The notes beneath the pieces were generated by a model. That model saw only the letters and a list, made by a program, of their open reading frames with translations. It made no database searches and had not been told where the DNA came from. Source: an uncultured Bacilli bacterium (GTDB lineage Bacteria > Bacillota_I > Bacilli_A > RF39 > UBA660). From it: a DNA stretch of 23,555 nt. Position 1 is the stretch's first letter. Each line of letters opens with the position of its first letter. Positions 7,368 through 15,142 of the stretch are shown piece by piece. The DNA is taken from the NCBI GenBank assembly GCA_934096605.1, contig CAKOMI010000021.1, forward strand, positions 1 to 23,555, in the 5' to 3' direction. A program made the position numbers and the translations under genes.

Positions 7368-8225
7368 GCTTTCTGTTTTATAAACATAATCAAGTACTTT
7401 CTGAACATTTTTAGTAATATCAAATTCTTTTCCTTTTAATTCAAACTTAGGTGGCAAACTAATAACTATAAAAAACAATTGCTTTTCTTCATCGCTCCAT
7501 GGACAATACTTTAAATACTCATGCCATAACGTTTCAAAATTATAATTAAAATAACTATTTTTATAAAATTCATAAATATCTAATACTGGTGTATCCTTCT
7601 TACTATTATCCCAACTTATAAGAGTTGGTGTTTTTCCTTCTATAAAATGTTCTAAAGTTAAATTATGGTGTACTTGACATACCCGATACTTATTTATATC
7701 TTTAACTTTTTGATACCATTTTTCTAATTCTTGTTCTGAAAACATAATAGCATTATAAATCTTACTATAATTAGTAAGTAATAAATACTTACTAGGTGAA
7801 GGATACACATAATTAAAAGCTTCATTATAAGTATTATCATAAAAATATTTTAAATAATTAATCGTATCAGTCAAATTTTCATATATTTTTTTATACTCAT
7901 CAACTACAACATCTTTATAATAAGTCGTTTTTTGATGTAAAAGTCCCACAATCTTCATTAAATCCATTGCTTTTTGTTCACTCGGCATATCTGTATCATT
8001 TACATAAGAAAAAATATTTACCCCTTCTCTTGAATCATCAATTAAAGGAGCAAAATTATTAAAACTACGGCTTTCTAAATAATTATATAAATTTCTAATA
8101 TCACTTTTCTTTTCTTTTAAAACAAATTTTCCACTAGTTGTATCTAATATATGAACACTATTTTTAATAGTATATTTATATGGTTTATATATACTTTTGA
8201 TTATTTCAATACTTTCTCTATTCAT
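7326..8225 (-). CDS. ysxE: YsxE/CotS-like spore-coat protein with kinase-like fold
   Basis: 299 aa. It resembles the CotS/YsxE family, spore-coat proteins with an aminoglycoside-phosphotransferase-like fold. The N-terminal lobe has FVLKEKKSD, the position of the ATP-lobe lysine. The region matching the catalytic HGD loop reads CQVHHNLTLEHFI, with Asn where the catalytic Asp is expected, and the metal-site region reads LISWDNSKKDTPVLDIYEF. An active kinase is therefore doubtful. The ATG overlaps the stop of the SpoVID-like gene by 8 bases, so the two are translationally coupled. In Bacillus subtilis spoVID and ysxE are also neighbours, which supports both calls. Family membership is inferred from pattern and context, not from a search. 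Confidence 0.65.
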   Translation of the reverse strand: MNRESIEIIKSIYKPYKYTIKNSVHILDTTSGKFVLKEKKSDIRNLYNYLESRSFNNFAPLIDDSREGVNIFSYVNDTDMPSEQKAMDLMKIVGLLHQKTTYYKDVVVDEYKKIYENLTDTINYLKYFYDNTYNEAFNYVYPSPSKYLLLTNYSKIYNAIMFSEQELEKWYQKVKDINKYRVCQVHHNLTLEHFIEGKTPTLISWDNSKKDTPVLDIYEFYKNSYFNYNFETLWHEYLKYCPWSDEEKQLFFIVISLPPKFELKGKEFDITKNVQKVLDYVYKTESLVRPYYTVEKKEK

Positions 8226-8898
8226 AACTTACTGGTAACAAAATCTTACTACCACTTATAAACTCAGTTAAATCATTATACTCTTTTATATAATCTTCAC
8301 TTACCTGATACATAGAACAAATAGACTCTATTGTTTCCCCATCTTTAACAACATGAATATGATAAGTTACAAATTCTTCACTTTTATTATTCTTAATCTT
8401 TTCTTCTAAAGAAGACTTTATATCTCTAGTCTCTTCCTTTTTCTCATTTTCCTCCTTGTTCGTTTCTTCTACTTCACTTTTTTCTTCTTCACCTGGTATA
8501 TCCTTATCTTTCTTTATATCATCTATCACTGTTTCATCCATAAGTCTTGTCAAATCAACCTCTTCTTTTTCCTCTTCTATTTCTTCACCATTTAATAAAA
8601 GTTCAATATGAACACTTATTCCTTTATCTTCATTCATTTCATAAGCAAAATCATTTATCTCTAGCGTAATACTATCTTTTTTTAAATTATTAGGTATTTC
8701 AATAGTAAATGGTATCTTAAAATGAAAAGGATTTACATTCGCACTGACATCATGACTTTTATATTCTCCTGATACATCCAAATTTCCTTCGATACTACTC
8801 TCACTAACATTGAATTCTCTTTCTAAAGAAATACTAGTAATTTCACTAACCGGTGTTTTAAAATCTAAATCTTTTGTAAACGGAATTATACTTTCCAA
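8218..8898 (-). CDS. spoVID: SpoVID-like spore coat assembly protein with LysM domain
   Basis: 226 aa. Residues about 1-105 resemble the SpoVID N-terminal domain (VSEITSISLEREFNV, LDVSGEYKS, FHFKIPFTIEI). A highly acidic Glu/Lys-rich linker follows (about 106-175), then a C-terminal LysM domain (HIHVVKDGETIESICSMY ... ILLPVSYE). This order matches SpoVID, which guides coat encasement of the forespore, though the Bacillus protein is more than twice as long. Start: the ATG at 8907 directly abuts the ribosome site AAGGAG (8908-8913), leaving no spacing, so TTG at 8898, nine bases away, is preferred. It lies downstream of a likely terminator and is coupled to the ysxE-like gene. Confidence 0.65.
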   Translation of the reverse strand: MESIIPFTKDLDFKTPVSEITSISLEREFNVSESSIEGNLDVSGEYKSHDVSANVNPFHFKIPFTIEIPNNLKKDSITLEINDFAYEMNEDKGISVHIELLLNGEEIEEEKEEVDLTRLMDETVIDDIKKDKDIPGEEEKSEVEETNKEENEKKEETRDIKSSLEEKIKNNKSEEFVTYHIHVVKDGETIESICSMYQVSEDYIKEYNDLTEFISGSKILLPVSYE

Positions 8899-8949
8899 AA
8901 CAATCATCTCCTTAAAAAATATATATGTTTAAAGAAAAAAAATATTAAC

Positions 8950-8978
8950 AAAAAAAGAAGACTATAAAATCTCCTCTT
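8950..8978 (-). terminator. Possible terminator after the 75-aa gene
   Basis: On the minus strand AAGAGGA (8972-8978) pairs with TCTTCTT (8955-8961), with one G-U pair, around a 10-base loop. A T run follows. It overlaps the stop codon of the 75-aa gene. Confidence 0.45.
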
Positions 8979-9189
8979 GAGTAATTTCATTATCTAAAGC
9001 TTTTAAAATATCCATATATTTTTCACTAGCTATTTCTCTTAATTCCTTTTTCTCTTCATCTAATTCTTTAATTAGAAATTCATCTTCATCTGCCACACCA
9101 TTTAAATAAACATAAACATTCCCATGAACTACTACTCTAGCAAGTTCCATATACTCTTTATCATTCACCGTAAAAATATTACATTCCAT
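8962..9189 (-). CDS. Small acidic protein, unknown
   Basis: 75 aa, soluble, acidic, no cysteine motif. The first half looks beta-rich (NIFTVNDKEYMELARVVVHGNVYVYLN) and the second half is charged helix (KELDEEKKELREIASEKY). Size and acidity recall short DUF1292-type proteins, but I cannot assign a family. A GTG start at 9201 is possible, but ATG at 9189 is preferred; it overlaps the end of the upstream gene by 11 bases, suggesting translational coupling. The ribosome site is weak in both cases. It belongs to the same transcript as the 218-aa gene. Confidence 0.65.
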   Translation of the reverse strand: MECNIFTVNDKEYMELARVVVHGNVYVYLNGVADEDEFLIKELDEEKKELREIASEKYMDILKALDNEITQEEIL

Positions 9190-9835
9190 GTCGCATACCA
9201 CTTTCTAAACTACTAAAATCATAGCCGTTTTTAATCGCAATTATTTGTCTTAAATAATTATCAGCATCTTCTCTTTCTTCTGGTAACCCATGAGCTTTCA
9301 TATAATCATCAAGACTCATACCACAATACTCTTTAACCATTTTACTTATAGACTCATATGATGCAAGATTAGGATAAACATTATGAAATTGTTCTCTTAT
9401 TGTAAAAATAAGTTCCGTAATATCGCTTTCTGTTAACCCTTCTCTTTCTATAACAGCCTCCATGTCTTTAGCCGCGTCACCTTCATACCACTGGGGATAT
9501 CTCTTATCATTATTAACACCCCCAAAATGCATATTGTCGTGTACAATATTAATCGCGTCTTCTCTAAATCTTGAAAAAGCATTAGCAAGTATCATATTTT
9601 CTTCTTTTGCTATTGTTTCCTCTTCCCTTATCTTAGCTTGTTCATCTTGCATTTTTTGAAAGTCCATTCCCATTTTACCACCAACCCCAAGTGCTGCAGT
9701 TAACCCAAGAATACAAAGGCCAATATTAATCTTACCTCTTTTTCTTCTTTTTCTCATTTCTTCTTTACTTATACTTTTTCTATCAACCTTTACATTACTA
9801 GCGTATAAAGGCATATAATTAATTTCTTTTTCCAT
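9179..9835 (-). CDS. Single-pass membrane protein, unknown
   Basis: 218 aa. A basic stretch (EMRKRRKRGK) precedes one membrane segment at about residues 35-52. After it comes a charged helix (QKMQDEQAKIREEETIAKEE) and a largely helical domain to the end, so the bulk is probably outside the cytoplasm. No catalytic motif or family is recognised. AGAGG lies nine bases before the ATG. It heads the transcript with the 75-aa gene and lies just upstream of the SpoVID/YsxE-like pair, so an envelope or spore-related role is possible but not shown. Confidence 0.75.
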   Translation of the reverse strand: MEKEINYMPLYASNVKVDRKSISKEEMRKRRKRGKINIGLCILGLTAALGVGGKMGMDFQKMQDEQAKIREEETIAKEENMILANAFSRFREDAINIVHDNMHFGGVNNDKRYPQWYEGDAAKDMEAVIEREGLTESDITELIFTIREQFHNVYPNLASYESISKMVKEYCGMSLDDYMKAHGLPEEREDADNYLRQIIAIKNGYDFSSLESGMRHGM

Positions 9836-9857
9836 ATCAAAATTCCTCTCTATTCTG

Positions 9858-9886
9858 ATATTATTAAAAATTACTCATCTTGTCAA
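9858..9886 (-). promoter_or_regulatory. Sigma-A promoter of the 218-aa gene
   Basis: On the minus strand TTGACA (9881-9886), 17 bases, TAATAT (9858-9863). This is near consensus, so the head of the cluster looks vegetatively expressed. Confidence 0.75.
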
Positions 9887-9978
9887 TTTCTACTGTAAAG
9901 ATTTACGTCAACAATTGTATAATCTTTTTTTTTATATTATTTTATGCTAAACTGAATATACAATATAAAGGGGATGAA

Positions 9979-11349
9979 ATGATGAATGAAACAATTTTTA
10001 AAGCCTATGATATAAGGGGAAAATATCCTGATGAAATAAACGAAAACACATCTTATATCATTGGTAAAAGTTATGGTAGTTACTTACAAAAGTTTTATAG
10101 TAAAAATAAATGTGTAATAGGTAGAGACAATAGACTTTCTTCACCTTCCTTACTAGCTGCTTTAAAAAAAGGGCTAATTGACTCTGGTATTAACGTTATC
10201 GATTATGGGGAAATTACAACACCTATGCATTATTACACAAGATATATTGAAAATACTTTTGGTGTCATGGTTACGGCAAGCCACAACCCAAAGGACGACA
10301 ATGGTTTTAAATTTTCTTTTGATAGTATTGCTAATGCCCGGGGTGAGATGATTGAAGCTTTTAAAGACTTTACTTTAAAAGGTGAATTTTTAAGTGGCCA
10401 TGGTTTTACTACAAATAGAGATATTAAAGAACTTTACTTAAACTATCTAAAAGATAATATTTCCATGGGTGATAAAAAAATAAAAGCTGTTTTTGATATG
10501 GGTAATGGGGTTACCTCAACAATTATTAAAGACGTCATAAAAGAATTTCCAAATATTATTCCAACTTACATATGTGATGAAAATGATGGTACTTTCCCAA
10601 ATCATCATCCCGATCCTGCTGTCGAAGAAAACATGAAAATGTTAAAAGATAAGGTACTAGAAATAGGTGCCGATATTGGTATTGCCTTTGATGGTGATGG
10701 TGATAGACTTGGAATAATTGATGAAAATGGTAATTTTATTATGGCCGATAAATATTTAATTGTTGCGATGAAAAGCATGATTAACAATGTTAAAAATAAA
10801 ACCTTCTTATGTGATGTTAAATGTTCTAAATCCTTAATAGATGAAATAGAAAAACTTGGTGGTCATGTATTCATGAGTAGAACTGGCACAAGCTTTACCG
10901 AAGCCAACACCAAAATTAATAATATTCCACTTGGTGGCGAATTATCTGGCCATATTTTCTTTAATGATCGTGGTCCAGAGGTCTGCAGTGCTATCTATGC
11001 TGGTCTAAGATTCATTGAAATTCTTTCTAAAGAAAAGAAACCTTTCAGTGCCCTATTAGATGATATTAATAATTACTACTCTACGCCTGAAATAAAAGTA
11101 CCTTGTTCCAATGAGCATAAATTTCTCGTTGTTGATGCCGTTAAAAACTATGTTAAAGAAAAAAAATATTCTTATTTAGATATTGATGGTGTTAGAGTAA
11201 ACTTTAAAAATGCTTGGGGTCTTATAAGAGCTAGTAACACTGGTCCTAACCTAACTCTTAGATTTGAAGGTTTAACTAAAGAGGACTTAGAAACTATTGA
11301 AAAAGAATTCACCAGTGTTGTTAATACCTGTGTTGAAAAATTAGATTAA
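9979..11349 (+). CDS. Phosphomannomutase/phosphoglucomutase
   Basis: 456 aa alpha-D-phosphohexomutase, which interconverts hexose 6- and 1-phosphates for sugar-nucleotide and envelope polymer synthesis. All four domain signatures are present: the phosphoserine loop TASHNP (99-104, Ser101), the metal loop DGDGDR (238-243), the sugar-binding GGELSGH, and the C-terminal phosphate-binding RASNTGPNLTLRFEG. The start FKAYDIRGKYP matches the ManB/AlgC-type branch. The open frame continues upstream to 9880, but AAAGGGG (9967-9973) sets the start at one of two adjacent ATGs (9979 or 9982). It stands alone on the plus strand, convergent with clpB. Whether mannose, glucose or both is the substrate cannot be decided from the sequence. 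Confidence 0.9.
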   Translation: MMNETIFKAYDIRGKYPDEINENTSYIIGKSYGSYLQKFYSKNKCVIGRDNRLSSPSLLAALKKGLIDSGINVIDYGEITTPMHYYTRYIENTFGVMVTASHNPKDDNGFKFSFDSIANARGEMIEAFKDFTLKGEFLSGHGFTTNRDIKELYLNYLKDNISMGDKKIKAVFDMGNGVTSTIIKDVIKEFPNIIPTYICDENDGTFPNHHPDPAVEENMKMLKDKVLEIGADIGIAFDGDGDRLGIIDENGNFIMADKYLIVAMKSMINNVKNKTFLCDVKCSKSLIDEIEKLGGHVFMSRTGTSFTEANTKINNIPLGGELSGHIFFNDRGPEVCSAIYAGLRFIEILSKEKKPFSALLDDINNYYSTPEIKVPCSNEHKFLVVDAVKNYVKEKKYSYLDIDGVRVNFKNAWGLIRASNTGPNLTLRFEGLTKEDLETIEKEFTSVVNTCVEKLD

Positions 11350-11354
11350 AAAGA

Positions 11355-11386
11355 AAAGAACTTAGGAGTTGCATCTTAAGTTCTTT
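11355..11386. terminator. Bidirectional terminator between the hexomutase gene and clpB
   Basis: AAAGAACTTA (11355-11364) pairs with TAAGTTCTTT (11377-11386) around a 12-base loop. T-rich sequence lies on the plus side, and on the minus side the A-rich 11349-11357 becomes a T run. The stem reaches the clpB stop codon. Confidence 0.7.
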
Positions 11387-13499
11387 ATTTATTTTTGATA
11401 TCTAAAGTAAAGTTATCATTTTTAACGTCAATCTCTAAAATACTATTAGGTTTTATATCTTCACCAACTAAAGCATGGGCAATTAAAGATTCAATATTAT
11501 TAGTAACATAACGCTTAATAGGTCTTGCTCCAAACTCTGGCACGAAAGACTCATCAATTACTTTAGTATTAGCTTCACTAGTTAATTCAACTTTAATTTG
11601 TTTAACTTTCAATCTATTATTAATTTCATTAATAATTTTATCAAGTATCTTACCCACACTATCTTTCTTTAATGGATTAAAGACAATGATTTCATCAATA
11701 CGATTTATAAACTCTGGTCTAAAGTTCTTTCTAAGTTCCCCCATAACTAACTCATGAGAATTTTCTTCATTATCTAAGATATACTCACTACCTAAGTTAC
11801 TAGTCATAATAATAATTGTATTTTTAAAATCAACTGTTCTTCCTTGTGAATCAGTAAGTCTTCCATCATCTAATATTTGTAGTAAAATATTAAAGACGTC
11901 TTTATGTGCTTTTTCTATTTCATCAAATAAAACTATACTATATGGATTACGTCTTACAGCCTCGGTTAAAACGCCGCCTTCATCATAGCCAACATATCCT
12001 GGAGGAGCTCCGATTAAACGTGAGACATTAAATGCTTCCATATATTCAGAACAATCAATTCTTATCATGTGTCTTTCATCATCAAATAATTCATTAGCAA
12101 GACTTTTAGCAACCTCAGTTTTACCTACACCAGTTGGTCCCAAGAAGATAAATGAACCTATTGGTCTATTTGGATCTTTAATACCACTTCTTGCTCTTAT
12201 AATCGCTTCACTTACTTTAGTTAAAGCTTCATCTTGACCAATTACTCGTTTTTCAAGTCTTTCTTTTAAATGTAGTAATTTTTCTCTTTCACTGCTAACT
12301 AATTTAGATACTGGAATATTAGTCCAACGCGATATTATTCCCGCGATGCCTTCTTCATCAACAACGTCAGATAAAATAGTATTTTGACTATCTTTTCTTA
12401 AAGTAGCAAGTTCATTTTCTAACTTTGGAATTGTTCCATGTCTTATTATAGCACTTTTCTCTAAATCATAGTTATTCTCAGCATTAGCAAGTTCAAAACG
12501 GGCTTTTTCAAGTTCAGCTTTCTTCTTATTAATCTTATCTTTTAAAGCTTTCTCACTTTCCCATTTACTTCTTTTGTTATTCTCTTGTTCTTTTAAATCT
12601 TCTAACTCTTCATCAATTTTTCTAACTCTCGCAACTGATAATTCATCTTTTTCTTTTTTCAAAGCTTGTCGTTCTATTTCCAAACTCATAATTTTTCTTG
12701 TTAATTTATCAAGTGACACTGGCACTGAATCAAGTTGCATTTTAATTGTTGCACAAGCTTCATCTACTAAGTCTATTGCTTTATCAGGTAAAAATCTGTC
12801 AGTAATATAACGATCTGACAAAGTAGCCGCTGCAACTAAAGCACTATCTTTAATAGTAACTCCATGGAATACTTCAAAACGTTCTTTTAAGCCTCTTAAA
12901 ATCGTAATAGTGTCTTCAACCGTTGGTTCTTTAACCATTACTTTTTGTAGTCTTCTTTCCAAAGCCCCATCTTTTTCAATATATTTACGATATTCATTTA
13001 ACGTAGTTGCACCTATAACATGAATCTCACCACGAGCAAGCATTGGCTTTAGCATATTTGATACGTCCATAGCCCCTTCGGCGCCTGTACCAACAATCAT
13101 ATGAATTTCATCGATAAACATAATAATGCTGCCTTCACTATCTTTAATTTCTTTTAAAACAGCTTTTAATCTTTCTTCAAATTCACCACGATACTTAGCT
13201 CCAGCCACAAGTGCGCCTAAATCTAATTCCCAAACTGTTTTATTTTTAAGACTATTAGGAACATCTCCTGCTATTATTCTTTGTGCAAGGCCTTCTACTA
13301 TCGCTGTTTTACCAACACCAGGTTCACCAATTAAAACCGGATTGTTTTTACTTTTTCGTGATAAAATACGAATAACATTTCTGATTTCCTCATCTCGGCC
13401 AATAACCGGGTCAACTTTGTTATCTTTCGTGTTCCGAGTTATATCACGGCCATATTTCTCTAAAACATTTTTTAATTCTTCATTATTATCTGGATACAT
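11385..13499 (-). CDS. clpB: ClpB disaggregase lacking the N-terminal domain
   Basis: 704 aa hexameric AAA+ chaperone that extracts proteins from aggregates with DnaK. The first AAA module has GEPGVGKT and a MFIDEIHM-type Walker B. A coiled-coil middle domain (about residues 280-400, rich in EKARFELANAE-type heptads) marks it as ClpB rather than ClpC. The second AAA module has LGPTGVGKTEVAK and VLFDEIEKAH, followed by the C-terminal RPIKRYV block. The usual N-domain (about 140 aa) is absent: only about 15 residues precede the first module, as I recall for mycoplasma ClpB. The frame extends to 13547, but that runs through the promoter and CIRCE. GGAGGT about 8 bases before the ATG at 13499 sets the start. 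Confidence 0.95.
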   Translation of the reverse strand: MYPDNNEELKNVLEKYGRDITRNTKDNKVDPVIGRDEEIRNVIRILSRKSKNNPVLIGEPGVGKTAIVEGLAQRIIAGDVPNSLKNKTVWELDLGALVAGAKYRGEFEERLKAVLKEIKDSEGSIIMFIDEIHMIVGTGAEGAMDVSNMLKPMLARGEIHVIGATTLNEYRKYIEKDGALERRLQKVMVKEPTVEDTITILRGLKERFEVFHGVTIKDSALVAAATLSDRYITDRFLPDKAIDLVDEACATIKMQLDSVPVSLDKLTRKIMSLEIERQALKKEKDELSVARVRKIDEELEDLKEQENNKRSKWESEKALKDKINKKKAELEKARFELANAENNYDLEKSAIIRHGTIPKLENELATLRKDSQNTILSDVVDEEGIAGIISRWTNIPVSKLVSSEREKLLHLKERLEKRVIGQDEALTKVSEAIIRARSGIKDPNRPIGSFIFLGPTGVGKTEVAKSLANELFDDERHMIRIDCSEYMEAFNVSRLIGAPPGYVGYDEGGVLTEAVRRNPYSIVLFDEIEKAHKDVFNILLQILDDGRLTDSQGRTVDFKNTIIIMTSNLGSEYILDNEENSHELVMGELRKNFRPEFINRIDEIIVFNPLKKDSVGKILDKIINEINNRLKVKQIKVELTSEANTKVIDESFVPEFGARPIKRYVTNNIESLIAHALVGEDIKPNSILEIDVKNDNFTLDIKNK

Positions 13500-13525
13500 A
13501 TTATCCACCTCCAAACTATGCCTTA

Positions 13526-13554
13526 ATTTTACCACCATTCTTAGCACTTGTCAA
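13526..13554 (-). promoter_or_regulatory. Sigma-A promoter of clpB
   Basis: On the minus strand TTGACA (13549-13554), 17 bases, TAAAAT (13526-13531). The -35 box sits inside the CIRCE element. Confidence 0.85.
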
Positions 13555-13567
13555 TATAGAGTGCTAA
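13541..13567. promoter_or_regulatory. CIRCE operator (HrcA site)
   Basis: TTAGCACTT (13541-13549), 9 bases, GAGTGCTAA (13559-13567). Only one base differs from the consensus TTAGCACTC-N9-GAGTGCTAA. It overlaps the clpB -35 box, so HrcA would block polymerase until heat shock. hrcA itself is not in the window. Confidence 0.93.
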
Positions 13568-13613
13568 TATAATTATGTGCAAGAACACAAAATTTATTCA
13601 AAATATTCCATTA

Positions 13614-13654
13614 ATAAAAAAAGAACAATTAATCATCATAGACTAATCGTTCTT
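13614..13654 (-). terminator. Terminator of the second surface protein gene
   Basis: On the minus strand AAGAACGATTA (13644-13654) pairs with TAATTGTTCTT (13621-13631), an 11-bp stem with one G-U pair, followed by a run of T. Confidence 0.85.
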
Positions 13655-13661
13655 GATTGTA

Positions 13662-15011
13662 TTATAAACTTGGAATATATGGATTATTTTTAGTACCATC
13701 ACCAGTGAACTTTAGAGTACTTTTTAAATTTATTACTGGTCTCAAACCATAATTAAGCCCCAAATGTACATCATCAAAACCACCAGGTTCATAAATTATA
13801 AACAATGATGCAAATAAATTATAACTAGCATAAGGATTATAAAAGCCTGCTGGTGTCATAGTCCAATACCCATAATTTATATTTAAAAAATTATCAGGTA
13901 ATGGTTTTTGATAATTATATGTTCCATCAAACATTCCACCACTATAACCAGCATACATGGCTTCATCAACTGTTATCAAACCAATAGGATAAGATAAAGC
14001 CTTATTACCTTTACTTGAATTTGATACAGTATAATAATCTGCATCTAATGAACAACTAAACGTTGGAGAATTGGTAGTAACCCGAAGATAAGCCGTATAA
14101 TAAGTGGTAGTCCTTGCCGTACCAATACCAGTCTGCTGATTCAATATGCTTCTATCGCCACAAAAGCCAACGTTATTGTCCATGTAATTAGCATAACTAG
14201 TTAATTTTGAACTATAAAAATTATCGTTAACGGTTTTAACATTTGAATTTGTACCTAAACCATGTACTTGTCCACTTGTATACATATACCCAACGTGCAT
14301 ATTATCACTATCACTTGTATTAAAATATGTTTTACTATACACTCTGTCGTCACTTGTTTCTCCGTTGTCATGAGCTACTGTTCCATCATATATCATGCGA
14401 ATACTACCATTACCATTTATTCTGATAATACGCCAATAATATCCTGCAAACTTGACATAGTTATTTTCCACTGAGCCCCGATAATAATAGCTTGTCCCGT
14501 CATCATCTAAGGTCTCATATATCCCTTTTTCATGCGATTCACAAGTCTCGTCATCACATGCGCTTTTACTAAAATCCGGCGTATAACTATTTACTTCAAT
14601 ATTACCAAGTGCTGTACTTACTATTTGACAAGTCTTCTCAAAATATAAGTTACACCTTGTTCTTGTATAATCTGTCGCATTATAGTTATGATAATCACCA
14701 ATAAATTGCCAACCAGCATTATCCCATTTTGGCACCACACCATTCGTACAATTACTTTGTTCTGTATTTAACGTATAACCTGTATTTTGTTTGGGCATAC
14801 TCCGCGTTATCTCGCCATCTACATAATAGGCAAAATAAATGTCACCTGGATCTCCAACTGTTCCATTTATCACATTAAAGTGTTTTTCCTCTGTAAATAT
14901 TGCAAATGAATTATATAAATATATGCCTGATAATAACAATATACTTAAAATTATTCCTGTTATGATTAATTTTCTTTTATTATTTTTTTCTTTAAATTTC
15001 TGTAATTTCAC
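13662..15011 (-). CDS. Membrane-anchored surface protein, paralogue of the 525-aa protein
   Basis: About 449 aa. A Lys-rich start (KEKNNKRK) precedes one hydrophobic segment (IITGIILSILLLSGIYLY). Residues about 40-125 form a module with YYVDGEITRSMP, a Cys-Thr-Asn-Gly block and a second Cys pair, a pattern common in repeat-bearing surface proteins of gut Firmicutes. The C-terminal half starts NNYVKFAGYYWRIIRING and ends LRPVINLKSTLKF and GTKNNPYIPSL, matching the architecture of the 4415-5992 protein. Start: GTG at 15011 lies six bases after GGGTG; GTG at 15020 is also in frame but lies within the ribosome site region. The XRE gene is divergent and likely controls it. The ligand is unknown. 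Confidence 0.8.
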   Translation of the reverse strand: MKLQKFKEKNNKRKLIITGIILSILLLSGIYLYNSFAIFTEEKHFNVINGTVGDPGDIYFAYYVDGEITRSMPKQNTGYTLNTEQSNCTNGVVPKWDNAGWQFIGDYHNYNATDYTRTRCNLYFEKTCQIVSTALGNIEVNSYTPDFSKSACDDETCESHEKGIYETLDDDGTSYYYRGSVENNYVKFAGYYWRIIRINGNGSIRMIYDGTVAHDNGETSDDRVYSKTYFNTSDSDNMHVGYMYTSGQVHGLGTNSNVKTVNDNFYSSKLTSYANYMDNNVGFCGDRSILNQQTGIGTARTTTYYTAYLRVTTNSPTFSCSLDADYYTVSNSSKGNKALSYPIGLITVDEAMYAGYSGGMFDGTYNYQKPLPDNFLNINYGYWTMTPAGFYNPYASYNLFASLFIIYEPGGFDDVHLGLNYGLRPVINLKSTLKFTGDGTKNNPYIPSL

Positions 15012-15024
15012 TAATATCACCCGC

Positions 15025-15129
15025 TATGACTCTTATGTCATAATTTTAACATTAATATTTTCTTAATTCAATAATTTTATTGACTTTTATGTCATACATT
15101 TTGCTTATTAATTATGACATTATTGTCAT
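15025..15129. promoter_or_regulatory. Cluster of GTCAT-type operator sites between divergent genes
   Basis: The intergenic region repeats one motif: TATGAC at 15025-15030, TTATGTCATAA at 15033-15043, TTATGTCATAC at 15087-15097, and a perfect inverted repeat ATGACA-TTAT-TGTCAT at 15114-15129. A TTGACT box (15080-15085) could serve as -35 for the XRE gene, though its -10 is unclear. Sites near both divergent promoters suggest control by the adjacent XRE protein (inference). Confidence 0.55.
15043..15071 (-). promoter_or_regulatory. Promoter of the second surface protein gene
   Basis: On the minus strand TTGAAT (15066-15071), 17 bases, TAAAAT (15043-15048). A GTCAT-type site (15033-15043) abuts the -10 box and covers the expected start of transcription. 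Confidence 0.6.
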
Positions 15130-15142
15130 GAGGTGACTAAAA

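Noticed and set aside
13500..13547. Longer ClpB start upstream of 13499
   Set aside because: It would begin inside CIRCE, upstream of the transcription start; GGAGGT supports 13499.
12574..13572. Plus-strand open frames opposite clpB (for example 12574-12810 and 13126-13572)
   Set aside because: They are shadows of the conserved AAA coding sequence, Ser/Leu-rich and without ribosome sites.
14262..15066. Plus-strand frames opposite the second surface protein
   Set aside because: No ribosome sites, low-complexity composition, and overlap with a well-supported gene and its promoter.
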